Shown here one piece after another: positions 1 through 9,334 of a stretch of 64,000 nucleotides of DNA. The first letter of the stretch is position 1. Every line of letters begins with the position of its first letter. The DNA comes from Pseudomonadota bacterium (GTDB taxonomy: Bacteria; Pseudomonadota; Gammaproteobacteria; Steroidobacterales; Steroidobacteraceae): positions 1 to 64,000 of the forward strand of contig JANXWS010000056.1 of the NCBI GenBank assembly GCA_025351005.1, written 5' to 3'. A program made the translations under genes and the position numbers. Under the pieces are notes generated by a model. The model did not search any database. It saw only the letters and a list, made by a program, of their open reading frames with translations, and had not been told where the DNA came from.

Positions 1-2
1 GA

Positions 3-134
3 ACGGACGTGTCAGCCTACTCGCAGCAGCAGCTGGACGAGGTCGCCACGCGGCTTAACCAGCGACCAAGAAAAACCCTAAACTTCTGCACTCCGGCCCA
101 TGTCTTTGCCCAAAGTGTTGCGCGGACCGATTGA
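3..134 (+). mobile_element. C-terminal fragment of an IS30-family-like transposase (runs off the left edge)
   Basis: Frame 3 reads TDVSAYSQQQLDEVATRLNQRPRKTLNFCTPAHVFAQSVARTD*, matching the typical IS30-family C-terminal motif (LN.RPRKTL.F.TP...F); not in the ORF track because the start is outside the window. Confidence 0.75.
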
Positions 135-198
135 ATGCTCCATCGGACTGCTACACTTCGGCGCCGCGGCCGGCCCGGCCGCGCCGAGGCCTGCCTGC

Positions 199-615
199 GT
201 GGAACGGCTCACTTTCAACGGCTTCCTGGCACGGCTTGCCGTTGCCTCCGTGCTCGTCTGCCTGACCTACAACCCGACGGGCCACTCGTACCTGCATTGG
301 TTGTCGACGACCCTGCCGCGGATCGAGCCGCTGCAGGCGATCGCCGGACTCGTGCTGCTCGGCGGCTGGGCATTCTTTGCGCACGCCACCTGGCGCTCAC
401 TCGGCACCTTCGGCGTCCTGCTCGCGACCGCGCTCTACGCGACGACGGTGTGGCTGCTCGTGTCGTGGGGCTGGATCCGCCTCGGCAACCGGACCGTCGC
501 CGCCTGGCTTGCGGTCGCGCTGCTCGCGGTGCTGCTCGCGATCGGCGTCTCGTGGTCGCTGATCAGCCGTCGCATCACCGCCCAGATCGACGTCGACGAA
601 GGTCACAGCCACTGA
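199..615 (+). CDS. DUF6524-like small integral membrane protein
   Basis: Four hydrophobic segments; TFNGFLARL...YNPTGHSYLHW motif; GTG start at 199 preferred over the ORF-track start at 100, which overlaps the transposase tail. Confidence 0.65.
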   Translation: MERLTFNGFLARLAVASVLVCLTYNPTGHSYLHWLSTTLPRIEPLQAIAGLVLLGGWAFFAHATWRSLGTFGVLLATALYATTVWLLVSWGWIRLGNRTVAAWLAVALLAVLLAIGVSWSLISRRITAQIDVDEGHSH

Positions 616-632
616 GGCCGGGAGCGACCCGC

Positions 633-1211
633 ATGCCGCAATCCAAGCACGTCACCGGGCTCAAGATCCGCCTGCCCGCCCGCCGCACGCTCGATCCCGA
701 CATGCGCCGCTACTTCGACGTTTGCGAGGAGAAGCTCGGCTTTGTTCCGAACGTGCTCGCCGCCTACAGCTTCGACCAGACGAAGCTGCGCAACTTCGTC
801 AACCTCTACAACGACCTCATGCTCGGCGAGTCGGGGCTCAGCAAGCTCGAGCGCGAGATGATCGCCGTCGTCGTGTCGGCGGCGAACCGCTGCTACTACT
901 GCCTGGTCGCGCACGGTGCCGCGGTGCGCGCACTCGGTGGCGATCCGCAGCTCGGCGAGCTCCTGGTCATGAACTGGCGTGCGGCACCTCTGCCGCACCG
1001 GCAGCGTGCGTTGCTTGAATTCGTCCACCGGCTGACGGTGGCACCGGCCGAGGTCGGTGCGCCGGATCGCGCTGCGCTTCGTGCCGCCGGCTTCGGCGAG
1101 CGCGAGATCTGGGATGCGGCCAGCGTCGCCGGCTTCTTCAGCTTCACGAACCGGCTCGCGACCGCGGTCGACATGATGCCGAACCCGGAGTACCACACCC
1201 AGGCGCGCTGA
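633..1211 (+). CDS. AhpD-like / peroxidase-related carboxymuconolactone decarboxylase family protein
   Basis: LGFVPNVLAAYS, SKLEREMIAVVVSAANRCYYCLVAHGAA (CxxC-H AhpD motif). Confidence 0.85.
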   Translation: MPQSKHVTGLKIRLPARRTLDPDMRRYFDVCEEKLGFVPNVLAAYSFDQTKLRNFVNLYNDLMLGESGLSKLEREMIAVVVSAANRCYYCLVAHGAAVRALGGDPQLGELLVMNWRAAPLPHRQRALLEFVHRLTVAPAEVGAPDRAALRAAGFGEREIWDAASVAGFFSFTNRLATAVDMMPNPEYHTQAR

Positions 1212-1233
1212 CAGCGCCCCGCGATCGGCGGGT

Positions 1234-1264
1234 GGGGGCTGCGGCTCCGCCAGCCGCAGCCCCC
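1234..1264. terminator. Strong hairpin between convergent genes, possible bidirectional terminator
   Basis: GGGGGCTGCGGCT-ccgcc-AGCCGCAGCCCCC, 13-bp perfect stem; no U-tract. Confidence 0.45.
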
Positions 1265-1305
1265 GGTCGCAAGCGACGCACCGCCGCTTCGCGGCCGGCG
1301 CGCGG

Positions 1306-3126
1306 TCAGTCGCGGTCCCGTTGCTCGAACGAGAACGCCTGCATCAGGTCACCGATCGCCGGCCCGTTGACGGGCCGGTAGGGGTCGTCCTCGCTCGCGA
1401 TCGGATTCGGAAGGTTGTCGCGGCTGCGACTCGATACGGCCGGCAGGTGCCAGTTGCGCTCGATGAATTTCAGCAGCGAGACGTGATCGTAATAGGTGTG
1501 GTCGACGAAGCCCTTCTTCGCATAGGGCGACACGACCACCAGTGGAATCCGCGTGCCGTCACCGAAGAAGTCCAGCGCCTGGATGTAGCCCGAGTCGTAG
1601 TAGCCGCCGCCCTCGTCGGTGGTGATGAAGATCGCGGTCGATGCCCAGAGCGACCCGTTGCTCCGCACCTGCTGGATCAGATCTGCGATGAAGAGCTCGT
1701 AGAGGTCCGCCGTCGAGTCCGCCGGGTGCCCCGCCAGCGCCTCGAACGGGCGCACGAACGAGACTGCCGGCAGCGTGCCGTGCCGGACGTCGGCGAGGAA
1801 CGCGCCGTAGTTCTGCAGCTTCGCTTCCTCCGACGGCGTCTGCATGATTCTCAGGTAGCCGGTCAGCGGATCGCAGATGCCGCAATAGGAATGGAACAGC
1901 AGCGGCACGCCGTCGACGCCGGTCGCGAACGCGGTCGCGTCATTGCCGCGGTCGGCGCTGTAGTACTTCCAGGCGACGCCGTGCGCCGTCATGACGTCGG
2001 CGATCGTCGGCTGGCTCTGCGGCGGCAGCGTGAATGAGTTGGGCCCGAGCGTGCGCGGCGCGCTGCTCGTCTGGTTCCAGTACATATTGTAGTTGTTGAG
2101 AAGGTAGTAGTGCCCTGGCGCGCAACGGCTGCGCTCGACGCCCTGGTGTCGCAACTCGCGCCGCACCGCGGCGACCCCGGGTGCCGCCTCATCCGAGCAG
2201 TTCACGTACGATCCGCCGCCGTAGCCGTCTTGCGTGTAGTAGTTGTTGGTCCCGGCGACCGGATCCGGGTTCTCAATCTGATTGGCGAACGGCACGGCCG
2301 CGGTGCCGTCAAGGCTCGTGCTCGTGAAGAATGCGGCATCGCCCGAGACCAGCGCCTGGAAGTTGGCGCCAGTACCGCCCATGACTGCCTGGTGGTAGTT
2401 GTCGCTGATCGTGTACTCGCCGGCGAGGGCCTTGAAGATCGGCGCGTCGCCGGCTCGCGCGACACCGTGCGCGTCGGTGTAGGGGTTCATGTTGTAGAAC
2501 CCCATCGAGATCGCGCCCTCCTTGGGATTGAAACCGCCGGCGGGCGGGGCGACCCCGTTTGAACCGGTGCCGATCGTCGACTCGACCCATACGAACTTGT
2601 CATGCTTGCCGCCGTCGACTTCCTGCCACATCTGGAAGAAGCGGTGCACCGGGTCGCCCGTGTACGCGCCGTAGGGCACGTACTTGCTGATCTGGAACGG
2701 CGCGTTCGGCAGGTTGGTTGGGAACCGGGCGTCAGGCACGCCGCCCGGCTGGCCGAGCGCGTAGGTCGTGTACGGCTGCGGCAGCGTTCCATAGACGCCG
2801 ATCGATGCGGTCGTCGCGCGATACCGGTCCTCGTCGCGGCCGATGTGCTGCAGCGCCAGGTCGACGCGCGGCCCGGCAGAGCCGTCCGCATTCACGATGC
2901 CGCGGCTGACGAGGTTGGCGACGTGCTGGCCGTTGGTCGGCTGGTAGGTGCCGTAAAGATGATCGAAGGTGCGATTCTCGCCGACGATGATGATGACGTG
3001 CTCTATCGGCGTCGCGGTCGTGCGCTCGTGCTCGTCTGCCTGCACCTGCGACGCGCCGGCCAGCGCCAGCGCCGCGGCGATGCCAGCACCGACGGCGCGC
3101 AGCCGCGGGGTGGGTTCGGTCTTCAT
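1306..3126 (-). CDS. Secreted alkaline phosphatase-superfamily phosphoesterase (phospholipase C/acid phosphatase-like)
   Basis: Signal peptide, IEHVIIIVGENRTFDHLYGTY, FITTDEGGGYYDSG, HTYYDHVSLLKFIERNW. Confidence 0.85.
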   Translation of the reverse strand: MKTEPTPRLRAVGAGIAAALALAGASQVQADEHERTTATPIEHVIIIVGENRTFDHLYGTYQPTNGQHVANLVSRGIVNADGSAGPRVDLALQHIGRDEDRYRATTASIGVYGTLPQPYTTYALGQPGGVPDARFPTNLPNAPFQISKYVPYGAYTGDPVHRFFQMWQEVDGGKHDKFVWVESTIGTGSNGVAPPAGGFNPKEGAISMGFYNMNPYTDAHGVARAGDAPIFKALAGEYTISDNYHQAVMGGTGANFQALVSGDAAFFTSTSLDGTAAVPFANQIENPDPVAGTNNYYTQDGYGGGSYVNCSDEAAPGVAAVRRELRHQGVERSRCAPGHYYLLNNYNMYWNQTSSAPRTLGPNSFTLPPQSQPTIADVMTAHGVAWKYYSADRGNDATAFATGVDGVPLLFHSYCGICDPLTGYLRIMQTPSEEAKLQNYGAFLADVRHGTLPAVSFVRPFEALAGHPADSTADLYELFIADLIQQVRSNGSLWASTAIFITTDEGGGYYDSGYIQALDFFGDGTRIPLVVVSPYAKKGFVDHTYYDHVSLLKFIERNWHLPAVSSRSRDNLPNPIASEDDPYRPVNGPAIGDLMQAFSFEQRDRD

Positions 3127-3326
3127 GGTCTCCGCTCCTTAGATGGTCCGTGGTGGTAGGTGCCGTCCGTGCCGGCGGCATCTGCGCCGGCGGCCACGAT
3201 CCTCCACCCGAGGTATTGCCGACGCATGTCGGGCGCGTGTCGGTTTGCGCAACACCCGCCACTCGCCGGCCGCTCGCTACACTTCAGTATTGTGACACCG
3301 TCGGAGTTTTCGCCGGCATCGCGGCG

Positions 3327-3560
3327 TCACGCCGGCGCGAGCGCCGGGCCCAGCGCCGCGAGCAGAAGTCCGTTCTCGACGCCAGAGCTAGTGTGCCAGT
3401 CGAGCACCGCGCCGCCGAGGTCGCGCCGTTCGCGCTCGATGTCCGGCACGGCCTGCAGGTCGACGTGGCCAGGGATGGCGCTGGCCGGCGCCGCAAGCAG
3501 CGTCGCGACAGCGAACCTGCCGGCGCACGGCGGGTTGGAGACGACGACGCAGGTGCGCAT
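3327..3560 (-). CDS. Small hypothetical protein
   Basis: 78-aa ORF (MRTCVVVSNPPCAGRFAVATLL...) in otherwise empty space; composition only. Confidence 0.25.
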   Translation of the reverse strand: MRTCVVVSNPPCAGRFAVATLLAAPASAIPGHVDLQAVPDIERERRDLGGAVLDWHTSSGVENGLLLAALGPALAPA

Positions 3561-3607
3561 TCCCCCGCCGTCTACCGACCGCTGGCAGTGCGTGGGATGA
3601 TCCCGCC

Positions 3608-4132
3608 ATGATCGATTCCTCACGGCGAATCTACACCGGGCGCGTCGTAACGCTAGACGTCGCCGACGTCCGCCTTCCGAACGGGAATGACGCCACCCTC
3701 GAAATCGTCGGTCACCCGGGTGGCGCCGCCATCGTCGCTGTCGACGATCAGCGACGCGTGTGCCTGCTGCGCCAGTACCGGCATGCCGCCGGTGGCTGGC
3801 TGTGGGAGGTCCCGGCCGGCAAGCTCGACGGCAAGTCGCCGGACGCAACCGCGCGCGCCGAGCTCGCCGAGGAAGCCGGGCTCGCGGCGCGCGACTGGCG
3901 TCCGCTCGGCCGTATCGTCACTTCGCCTGGCGTATTCACCGAGGTCGTGTACCTGTATCTCGCGCGCGGCCTCACGGCGGTCGCCGCCGCGCCCGCGGGC
4001 GACGAGGTGTTCGACGTCGTCTGGGTCCCGCTGGTCGAGGCGACAGCGCGGGCCCGTTCCGGCGACATCGACGATGCGAAGACGGTCGTGGCACTGCTCC
4101 GTGCCGCCGCGACGCTTGGCGCGGCCGTTTGA
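3608..4132 (+). CDS. NUDIX hydrolase (ADP-ribose pyrophosphatase-like)
   Basis: Nudix box GKLDGKSPDATARAELAEEAGL. Confidence 0.9.
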   Translation: MIDSSRRIYTGRVVTLDVADVRLPNGNDATLEIVGHPGGAAIVAVDDQRRVCLLRQYRHAAGGWLWEVPAGKLDGKSPDATARAELAEEAGLAARDWRPLGRIVTSPGVFTEVVYLYLARGLTAVAAAPAGDEVFDVVWVPLVEATARARSGDIDDAKTVVALLRAAATLGAAV

Positions 4133-4184
4133 CATAACGTCTGCAGTCCTGACCGGTAGGGGCATGCCGTATCGGACCGACGTC

Positions 4185-4241
4185 TGTGACGTACGTCACG
4201 GAATCGCCCCCTCCCTGACCCGTAGTGTGAGAGCCGTCACA
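4185..4241. promoter_or_regulatory. Tandem CRP/FNR-family-like operator sites
   Basis: TGTGAcgtacgTCACG (4185-4200) and TGTGAgagccgTCACA (4226-4241), centres 41 bp apart. Confidence 0.5.
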
Positions 4242-4288
4242 GGCCATCGCGGCGTTTCGCCGTGGGGCCGCGGCACCCGGAGGATCGA

Positions 4289-4633
4289 ATGCTGGTCGAA
4301 TTCGCAAAAGCCGAGCGGGCATCGTCGGGCACCAGTGGCTGGTACCCGACCGGCCGTGTCACGCACGACGATCGCGGCAACGCAGTCTGGGAGTTCCGTC
4401 CGGACGCTCCCGACGTCGCGACCCTCGACGCGCCCGGCGTCAGGATCCTGGACGCTGCACCGACCGTCGGCCGCGGCGCCCGGCACGGACAACCTGCCCG
4501 CCCGGAATCGGGCTACGACCCCTACGAAAGCGGCCCGGTCGACCAGACGGGGTTTCGCCGTCGGCGCGACCTGCGGGCGCTGTCGCACTGGATCGAGCAA
4601 CAGAAGCACGGCAACCTCGAAGCGGCCGCCTGA
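4289..4633 (+). CDS. Hypothetical protein
   Basis: ATG 4289 downstream of the CRP-like sites; MLVEFAKAERASSGTSGWYPTGRVTHDDRGNAVWEF... Confidence 0.6.
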   Translation: MLVEFAKAERASSGTSGWYPTGRVTHDDRGNAVWEFRPDAPDVATLDAPGVRILDAAPTVGRGARHGQPARPESGYDPYESGPVDQTGFRRRRDLRALSHWIEQQKHGNLEAAA

Positions 4634-4639
4634 CGCCTC

Positions 4640-5296
4640 TCAGGCGGCTTCGATGCAGCGCAGCTTGCCGGCGTCGCCGAGGCGATAGAACCGACGCAGT
4701 TCCGACAGCATCTCGGCGACCCGTACGTCGCGGCGCCGCAGGAAGCGGTCCTCGAGGCGGCGGCAGAAGCGCGCCGCATAGCGGTTGGCCCGGGTGTACA
4801 TGGTGCGCACGGCCGCATCCAGATCGTCGCGGAAGCGGATCCGTTCGAACAGCCGTGCGTGCAGACCGCGCACCAGCGCGCCGTCGCGCTGGGAACCCGC
4901 GACCAGCACCGCTGCCGAATACTTGTCGATCTCGGCCTGCATTTCGAGCCCGAGCAGCGACACCGGCCAGCCGCGCGCCGCCGACCACGCGACGCAGTTG
5001 AAGTGACTGACACCCTCGAGGGCCGTGCAGAAGTCCGCGAGATTGTCGTCGTCGAGGTGCTTCAGCGGCTCGCTCACCGCCAGCCGCGCAAGCAGCGCCG
5101 GCGCCAGGTAGAGCCCGACGTCGAGCGCCTCGTCACCTTCGGCGACCAGCAGCGCCTCGGATACGTTCTCGGCACCGCCCGACCGGTGCAGCGGCCCGAG
5201 CTCATGACAATCGGTGATCAGGAAATCGCAGACGTCCTCGACCACGTCCGAATCGTTGATCGTCGCGAGCAGCTCCTGCAGCTCCGAGAGCAGCAT
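4640..5296 (-). CDS. Hypothetical protein
   Basis: 218-aa ORF with natural composition, adjacent to and co-directional with the next gene. Confidence 0.7.
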   Translation of the reverse strand: MLLSELQELLATINDSDVVEDVCDFLITDCHELGPLHRSGGAENVSEALLVAEGDEALDVGLYLAPALLARLAVSEPLKHLDDDNLADFCTALEGVSHFNCVAWSAARGWPVSLLGLEMQAEIDKYSAAVLVAGSQRDGALVRGLHARLFERIRFRDDLDAAVRTMYTRANRYAARFCRRLEDRFLRRRDVRVAEMLSELRRFYRLGDAGKLRCIEAA

Positions 5297-5299
5297 CGC

Positions 5300-5920
5300 C
5301 TAATGGCTCCAGCGGACGCGCGCGGCGGCCGTGGGCTCGATGCCCAGCGCGCGCAAGCGGCCGGCCGCCCGCCGGCTGCCGGCCTTGAGCCACAGCTCGT
5401 AGAGCCGCAGCAGGTCGTCATGGCAGGGTGGCCGCGCGTGGTCGGCGATCTCGTTCAGCGCATCGACCAGCTCGCCGAACTTGGCGGCGAGCTCGGCGAA
5501 CACCGCCCCGATCGTGCGGCCGCGCGGTGCGGCCCGGGCACTGTCGGCGAGCGTGCCGTAGGCGCGCCCGCCCATCGCAATGTGGTAATCGACGTCGACG
5601 AGCTTGCGCGCGAAGCCGTGCGCGAAGAAGCCGGCCATGAACAGGGAGACGTCTCCGATCCGCTGCAACGCGTGCCGGCGCTCGTTTGCGCTCGGCGCCG
5701 CGACCGCTGCAGCGAGCATGAGCGCGAGAGGTCTCAGCCGCAGCCCGTCCGGCGTCTGCTCGAACAGCGCCTCGGCGCGCGAGAACGTCGTCAACACGTT
5801 GACCACGTAGTGCTCGGTGTGGTCCTCGAGCGCGAGGTGTTGCTTGGCGGCCGCGCCATGGAGCGCGTCGCGGAAGAACTCTTCCAGGCTCGCCACCTGC
5901 AGAACGGTGCCGTCAGACAT
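5300..5920 (-). CDS. Hypothetical protein
   Basis: 206-aa ORF, 3 bp upstream of the previous gene. Confidence 0.7.
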   Translation of the reverse strand: MSDGTVLQVASLEEFFRDALHGAAAKQHLALEDHTEHYVVNVLTTFSRAEALFEQTPDGLRLRPLALMLAAAVAAPSANERRHALQRIGDVSLFMAGFFAHGFARKLVDVDYHIAMGGRAYGTLADSARAAPRGRTIGAVFAELAAKFGELVDALNEIADHARPPCHDDLLRLYELWLKAGSRRAAGRLRALGIEPTAAARVRWSH

Positions 5921-6109
5921 CCAGCCTCCTCGCCGCCGCTATCCACGAGCGGCCCGGGTCGGCCTGAAGTTGCCACGCCGGCGAGTCGCAGAAAGCGACG
6001 CAGCGCACGAATTGAAGCGTTGGCCGCTGGCACCACGCGGGCCCGACTGCTGACCGCGCACCGTGCACGCGCCCGGTGCGTGCCTGCGTCACGCTGCACC
6101 GCGCCGGTG

Positions 6110-6814
6110 CTAGGCGTCGGCCAGCAGACGCTCGACCAGCGCTACCAGCTGGTCGAGGTCGGCGATCTCGTGATCGGCCGGCGCGTACGGTGCGGTCCAG
6201 GGCCCGCCGCCGCGATTGATCCAGGCGGTCAGCAGTCCCGCCGCGCGTGCACCGGCAACGTCGGCGACGGCGTCGTCGCCGACGTGCAGCACGCTCGCGG
6301 CCGGCACGCCGGCGACCGCGAGCAGGTGCGCGAAGATCCTGGCATCGGGCTTCGCGGCACCGGCGGCCGCGGCGTCGATCGCCGCCGTGAAATGCGCCCC
6401 CAGGCCGACTCGATAGACGCAGGCATTGCCGTTCGAGAGCGCGTACAGCGGCACGCGCGCCGCCAGCCGGGCGAGCGCCGCTGGCACTTCGGCGTACGGC
6501 GCAATCTGGTTGCGCGCTGTGAGGAACACCTCGAAGGCCTGCGCAGCAACCTCGTCCGCATAACCGCTCGCCCGTGCCGCGCGTCGCAGTGCCTCGGTGC
6601 GTATCCAGCTGAAGTCGTGCGCGTGCGCTGGCGACTCGGCGGCGACCGCGGCACGCAGGCGCGTCAGCGCCGCGGCACCGAAGCTCGCCGCAAGGGCCGG
6701 GCAATGAATCGCCAGCCAGTCGCCGAGCACCGCCTCGGCGCGCAGCAGCACCGGCGGCGTGTCCCACAGCGTGTTGTCGAGGTCCAGCGAAACTGCACGC
6801 AGCAGCGTCCTCAT
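6110..6814 (-). CDS. HAD-superfamily hydrolase
   Basis: SLDLDNTLWD motif I; ALSNGNA; KPDARIFAHLL; HVGDDAVADVAGARAAG. Confidence 0.9.
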   Translation of the reverse strand: MRTLLRAVSLDLDNTLWDTPPVLLRAEAVLGDWLAIHCPALAASFGAAALTRLRAAVAAESPAHAHDFSWIRTEALRRAARASGYADEVAAQAFEVFLTARNQIAPYAEVPAALARLAARVPLYALSNGNACVYRVGLGAHFTAAIDAAAAGAAKPDARIFAHLLAVAGVPAASVLHVGDDAVADVAGARAAGLLTAWINRGGGPWTAPYAPADHEIADLDQLVALVERLLADA

Positions 6815-6837
6815 TCGGGCATTATCCCCGTCCGACC

Positions 6838-7815
6838 ATGAGCGCGTCACCGTCAACCGCCGGGCAATTCGGCCCGCCGATCGTCATTGCCCATCGCGGC
6901 GCCAGCGGCTACCTTCCCGAGCACACGCTGGTCGCCAAGGCCTACGCGCACGCGCTCGGCGCCGACTTCCTCGAGCAGGACGTGGTGCTGACGCGCGACG
7001 ACGTGCCGGTCGTCTTCCACGACCTCGTGCTCGAGGAGGTCACCGACGTCAAACGGCTGTTCCCGGGCCGGCAGCGCGCCGATGGCCACTGGTACGTCAT
7101 CGACCTCGACTACGCGGACATCGGCCGGCTGAGCGTGCACGAGCGCGTTGCGTCCAGTACCGGAGCGCCGGCGTACCCCGCCCGCTTCCACGAGCACCTG
7201 CCGCTGCGGATCCGCTCGCTCGCGGAGGAACTCGCGTTCGTGCGCGGCCTGAACGCGGCGACCGGCCGCCGCACCGGTGTCTACACCGAGGTCAAGAGCC
7301 CGGCCTTTCACCGCGCCGCCGGCAAGGACCTGAGCCGGCTCGTGGTCGCGACGCTCGCGGAGTTCGGCTATCGCAGCCGGCGCGACGGCGCGTGGCTGCA
7401 GTGCTTCGACGCGACCGAGCTCGCGCGGATCCGCCTGGAGCTCCGCTGCGATCTGAGGCTCGTGCAGCTCATCGGCGAGAACGCGTGGGCGGAGGCGGCG
7501 ACCGACTTCGACCTGCTGCGGGGTAGAGAGGGTCTGGCGCACGTCGCCGGTTACGCGGACGGCATCGGCCCGTGGATACCGCAGGTGGTGCGCTGGCGAA
7601 GCCCCGCTGCCACGGCGGAGGTTACGAGCCTGGTCGCCGACGCGCACGCCGCCGGGCTCGCGGTCCACCCCTACACCTTTCGCATCGACCAGTTGCCGGA
7701 GAACGCCCCGGACCCGGCCACTGTGCATCATGCACTGTTCGGCGCGGCTGGCGTCGATGGGCTGTTCACGGACTTCACCGACGTGACGCTCGCGCTGCTC
7801 GGACGGCGCGCGTGA
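6838..7815 (+). CDS. Glycerophosphodiester phosphodiesterase
   Basis: IVIAHRGASGYLPEHTL, FLEQDVVLTRDDVPVVFHD, VDGLFTDFTD. Confidence 0.92.
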   Translation: MSASPSTAGQFGPPIVIAHRGASGYLPEHTLVAKAYAHALGADFLEQDVVLTRDDVPVVFHDLVLEEVTDVKRLFPGRQRADGHWYVIDLDYADIGRLSVHERVASSTGAPAYPARFHEHLPLRIRSLAEELAFVRGLNAATGRRTGVYTEVKSPAFHRAAGKDLSRLVVATLAEFGYRSRRDGAWLQCFDATELARIRLELRCDLRLVQLIGENAWAEAATDFDLLRGREGLAHVAGYADGIGPWIPQVVRWRSPAATAEVTSLVADAHAAGLAVHPYTFRIDQLPENAPDPATVHHALFGAAGVDGLFTDFTDVTLALLGRRA

Positions 7816-7822
7816 GGACCCC

Positions 7823-8494
7823 ATGACCAGCACCCGCACGCTCGTGATCGGCAACCGCAATTACAGCTCGTGGTCGCTGCGGCCCTGGGCGCTGCTCGTG
7901 CACTTGGGCCTGCCGTTCGCCGAGCGCCGGCTTGCGCTCGGCAGCGCGGAATTTGCGGCCGAGATTGGCGGCCTTTCCCCGTCGCGCCGCGTGCCGGTGC
8001 TGCTGGACGGCGCCACCACCGTGTGGGAGTCGCTCGCCATCCTTGAATACGCGAACGAACTCGCGGGTGGCCGCGGCTGGCCGGCGGCGCGCCCTGCGCG
8101 CGCCGAGTCACGTGCGGTCGCGACCGAGATGCACGGCGGCTTCGCAAGCCTGCGGCACCAGTGGCCGATGAACATCCGCGCCCGCAACCGGCGCGTGCCG
8201 CTGACCGCGGCGCTAACCGCGGACATCGAGCGCATCGACGAGCTCTGGAGCAGTTGCCGCCGGCGCTACGGTGGCGCCGGTCCGTGGCTGTTCGGCGGCT
8301 ACAGCGCCGCCGACGCGATGTACCTGCCGGTAGCGTTCCGGTTCCAGACCTACCACGGTGGTGCGCTCGCGCCCGAGTCGAGCGCTTACCTTGCGACGGC
8401 ACTCGCCGACCCGCTGCTCGCGCCGTGGGTGCAGGCGGCCGAGGCCGAGGCCGAGACGATCGCGCAGGACGAGGTCGGCGCGGCCAGCGACTGA
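7823..8494 (+). CDS. Glutathione S-transferase family protein
   Basis: NRNYSSWSLRPWALLVHLGLPF; SRRVPVLLDG; VWESLAILEYANE. Confidence 0.88.
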   Translation: MTSTRTLVIGNRNYSSWSLRPWALLVHLGLPFAERRLALGSAEFAAEIGGLSPSRRVPVLLDGATTVWESLAILEYANELAGGRGWPAARPARAESRAVATEMHGGFASLRHQWPMNIRARNRRVPLTAALTADIERIDELWSSCRRRYGGAGPWLFGGYSAADAMYLPVAFRFQTYHGGALAPESSAYLATALADPLLAPWVQAAEAEAETIAQDEVGAASD

Positions 8495-8495
8495 G

Positions 8496-9305
8496 TCATT
8501 CGAGCGGCAGGACCGCGGCGCCGACCTCGAGCCGCGCCCCAGCCGGGCCCTCGGCGACGGCATTGACGCCGAAGGTCACGCCGCGCAGCGCCTTGTCGTA
8601 GCGAAACGCCTTCAGCGCCGGAATTGGGTCCCGGGAATGCGCGCCGCTCAGCTGATCGACGCCCGGCACCGAGCAACGGGTGCACGGCTTCACCAGCCGC
8701 AGCAGCACGCTGCCGATCCGCAGCTCGCGCATCCGGTCCTCCTCGAACGCTGCCAGCCCGTCGAGCACCAGGTTCGGCCGGAACCGGTCCATCGGCACCG
8801 GCAGCGGGAGCCGCCGGTTCAGTTCCTCGAGCGAGGCGCGCGAGCAGACCAGGATCGGGTAACCGTCCGCGAACGACACCGGCACCTCGCGCGGGCCGAC
8901 GTAGGTGCGGTTGGCGTTCCGGCGCGTGTCTGCCGCGAGGCGGACCAGCCGTGCCGGCGTGCCGAGCGCGCGCGCCAGCCAGTCGGCGGCGGTCTCGCCG
9001 ACGTCGGTCGCGAGCATCCGGTCGTCCCAGACGCTCACCTCGCGAAGAGTCCCGCCGCTCGCGGCCACCGCCAGCGGCTCGAGCCCCGCACAGGCGAGCG
9101 TCAGCCCGTCGGCCGTGAGCTCCGGCACGATCCGGGCGAGCCCCGGGTGCGTACGCTGGCTCAGAAACGTGCCGTCCGGCCGGGTTACCATCCATTCCCG
9201 GTCACCGTCGAGGCCGCGCGGCCCGAGCGTCGCCGCCGCGAGCGCGGTCTGGCGGCAGGCCTTGACCGGGTAGATGCCAATTGCGCCGAGCCACACCGTC
9301 ACCAT
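8496..9305 (-). CDS. MOSC domain protein with N-terminal beta-barrel domain
   Basis: GIYPVKACRQ, PRGLDGDREWMV, RFRPNLVLDG, CTRCSVPGVD. Confidence 0.9.
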   Translation of the reverse strand: MVTVWLGAIGIYPVKACRQTALAAATLGPRGLDGDREWMVTRPDGTFLSQRTHPGLARIVPELTADGLTLACAGLEPLAVAASGGTLREVSVWDDRMLATDVGETAADWLARALGTPARLVRLAADTRRNANRTYVGPREVPVSFADGYPILVCSRASLEELNRRLPLPVPMDRFRPNLVLDGLAAFEEDRMRELRIGSVLLRLVKPCTRCSVPGVDQLSGAHSRDPIPALKAFRYDKALRGVTFGVNAVAEGPAGARLEVGAAVLPLE

Positions 9306-9334
9306 CCGCGCTCCCGCCGGTCAGCCCGGCCCGG

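Noticed and set aside
4859-6841. 660-aa plus-strand ORF
   Set aside because: Low-complexity RRRQ/AAR translation antisense to three plausible minus-strand genes.
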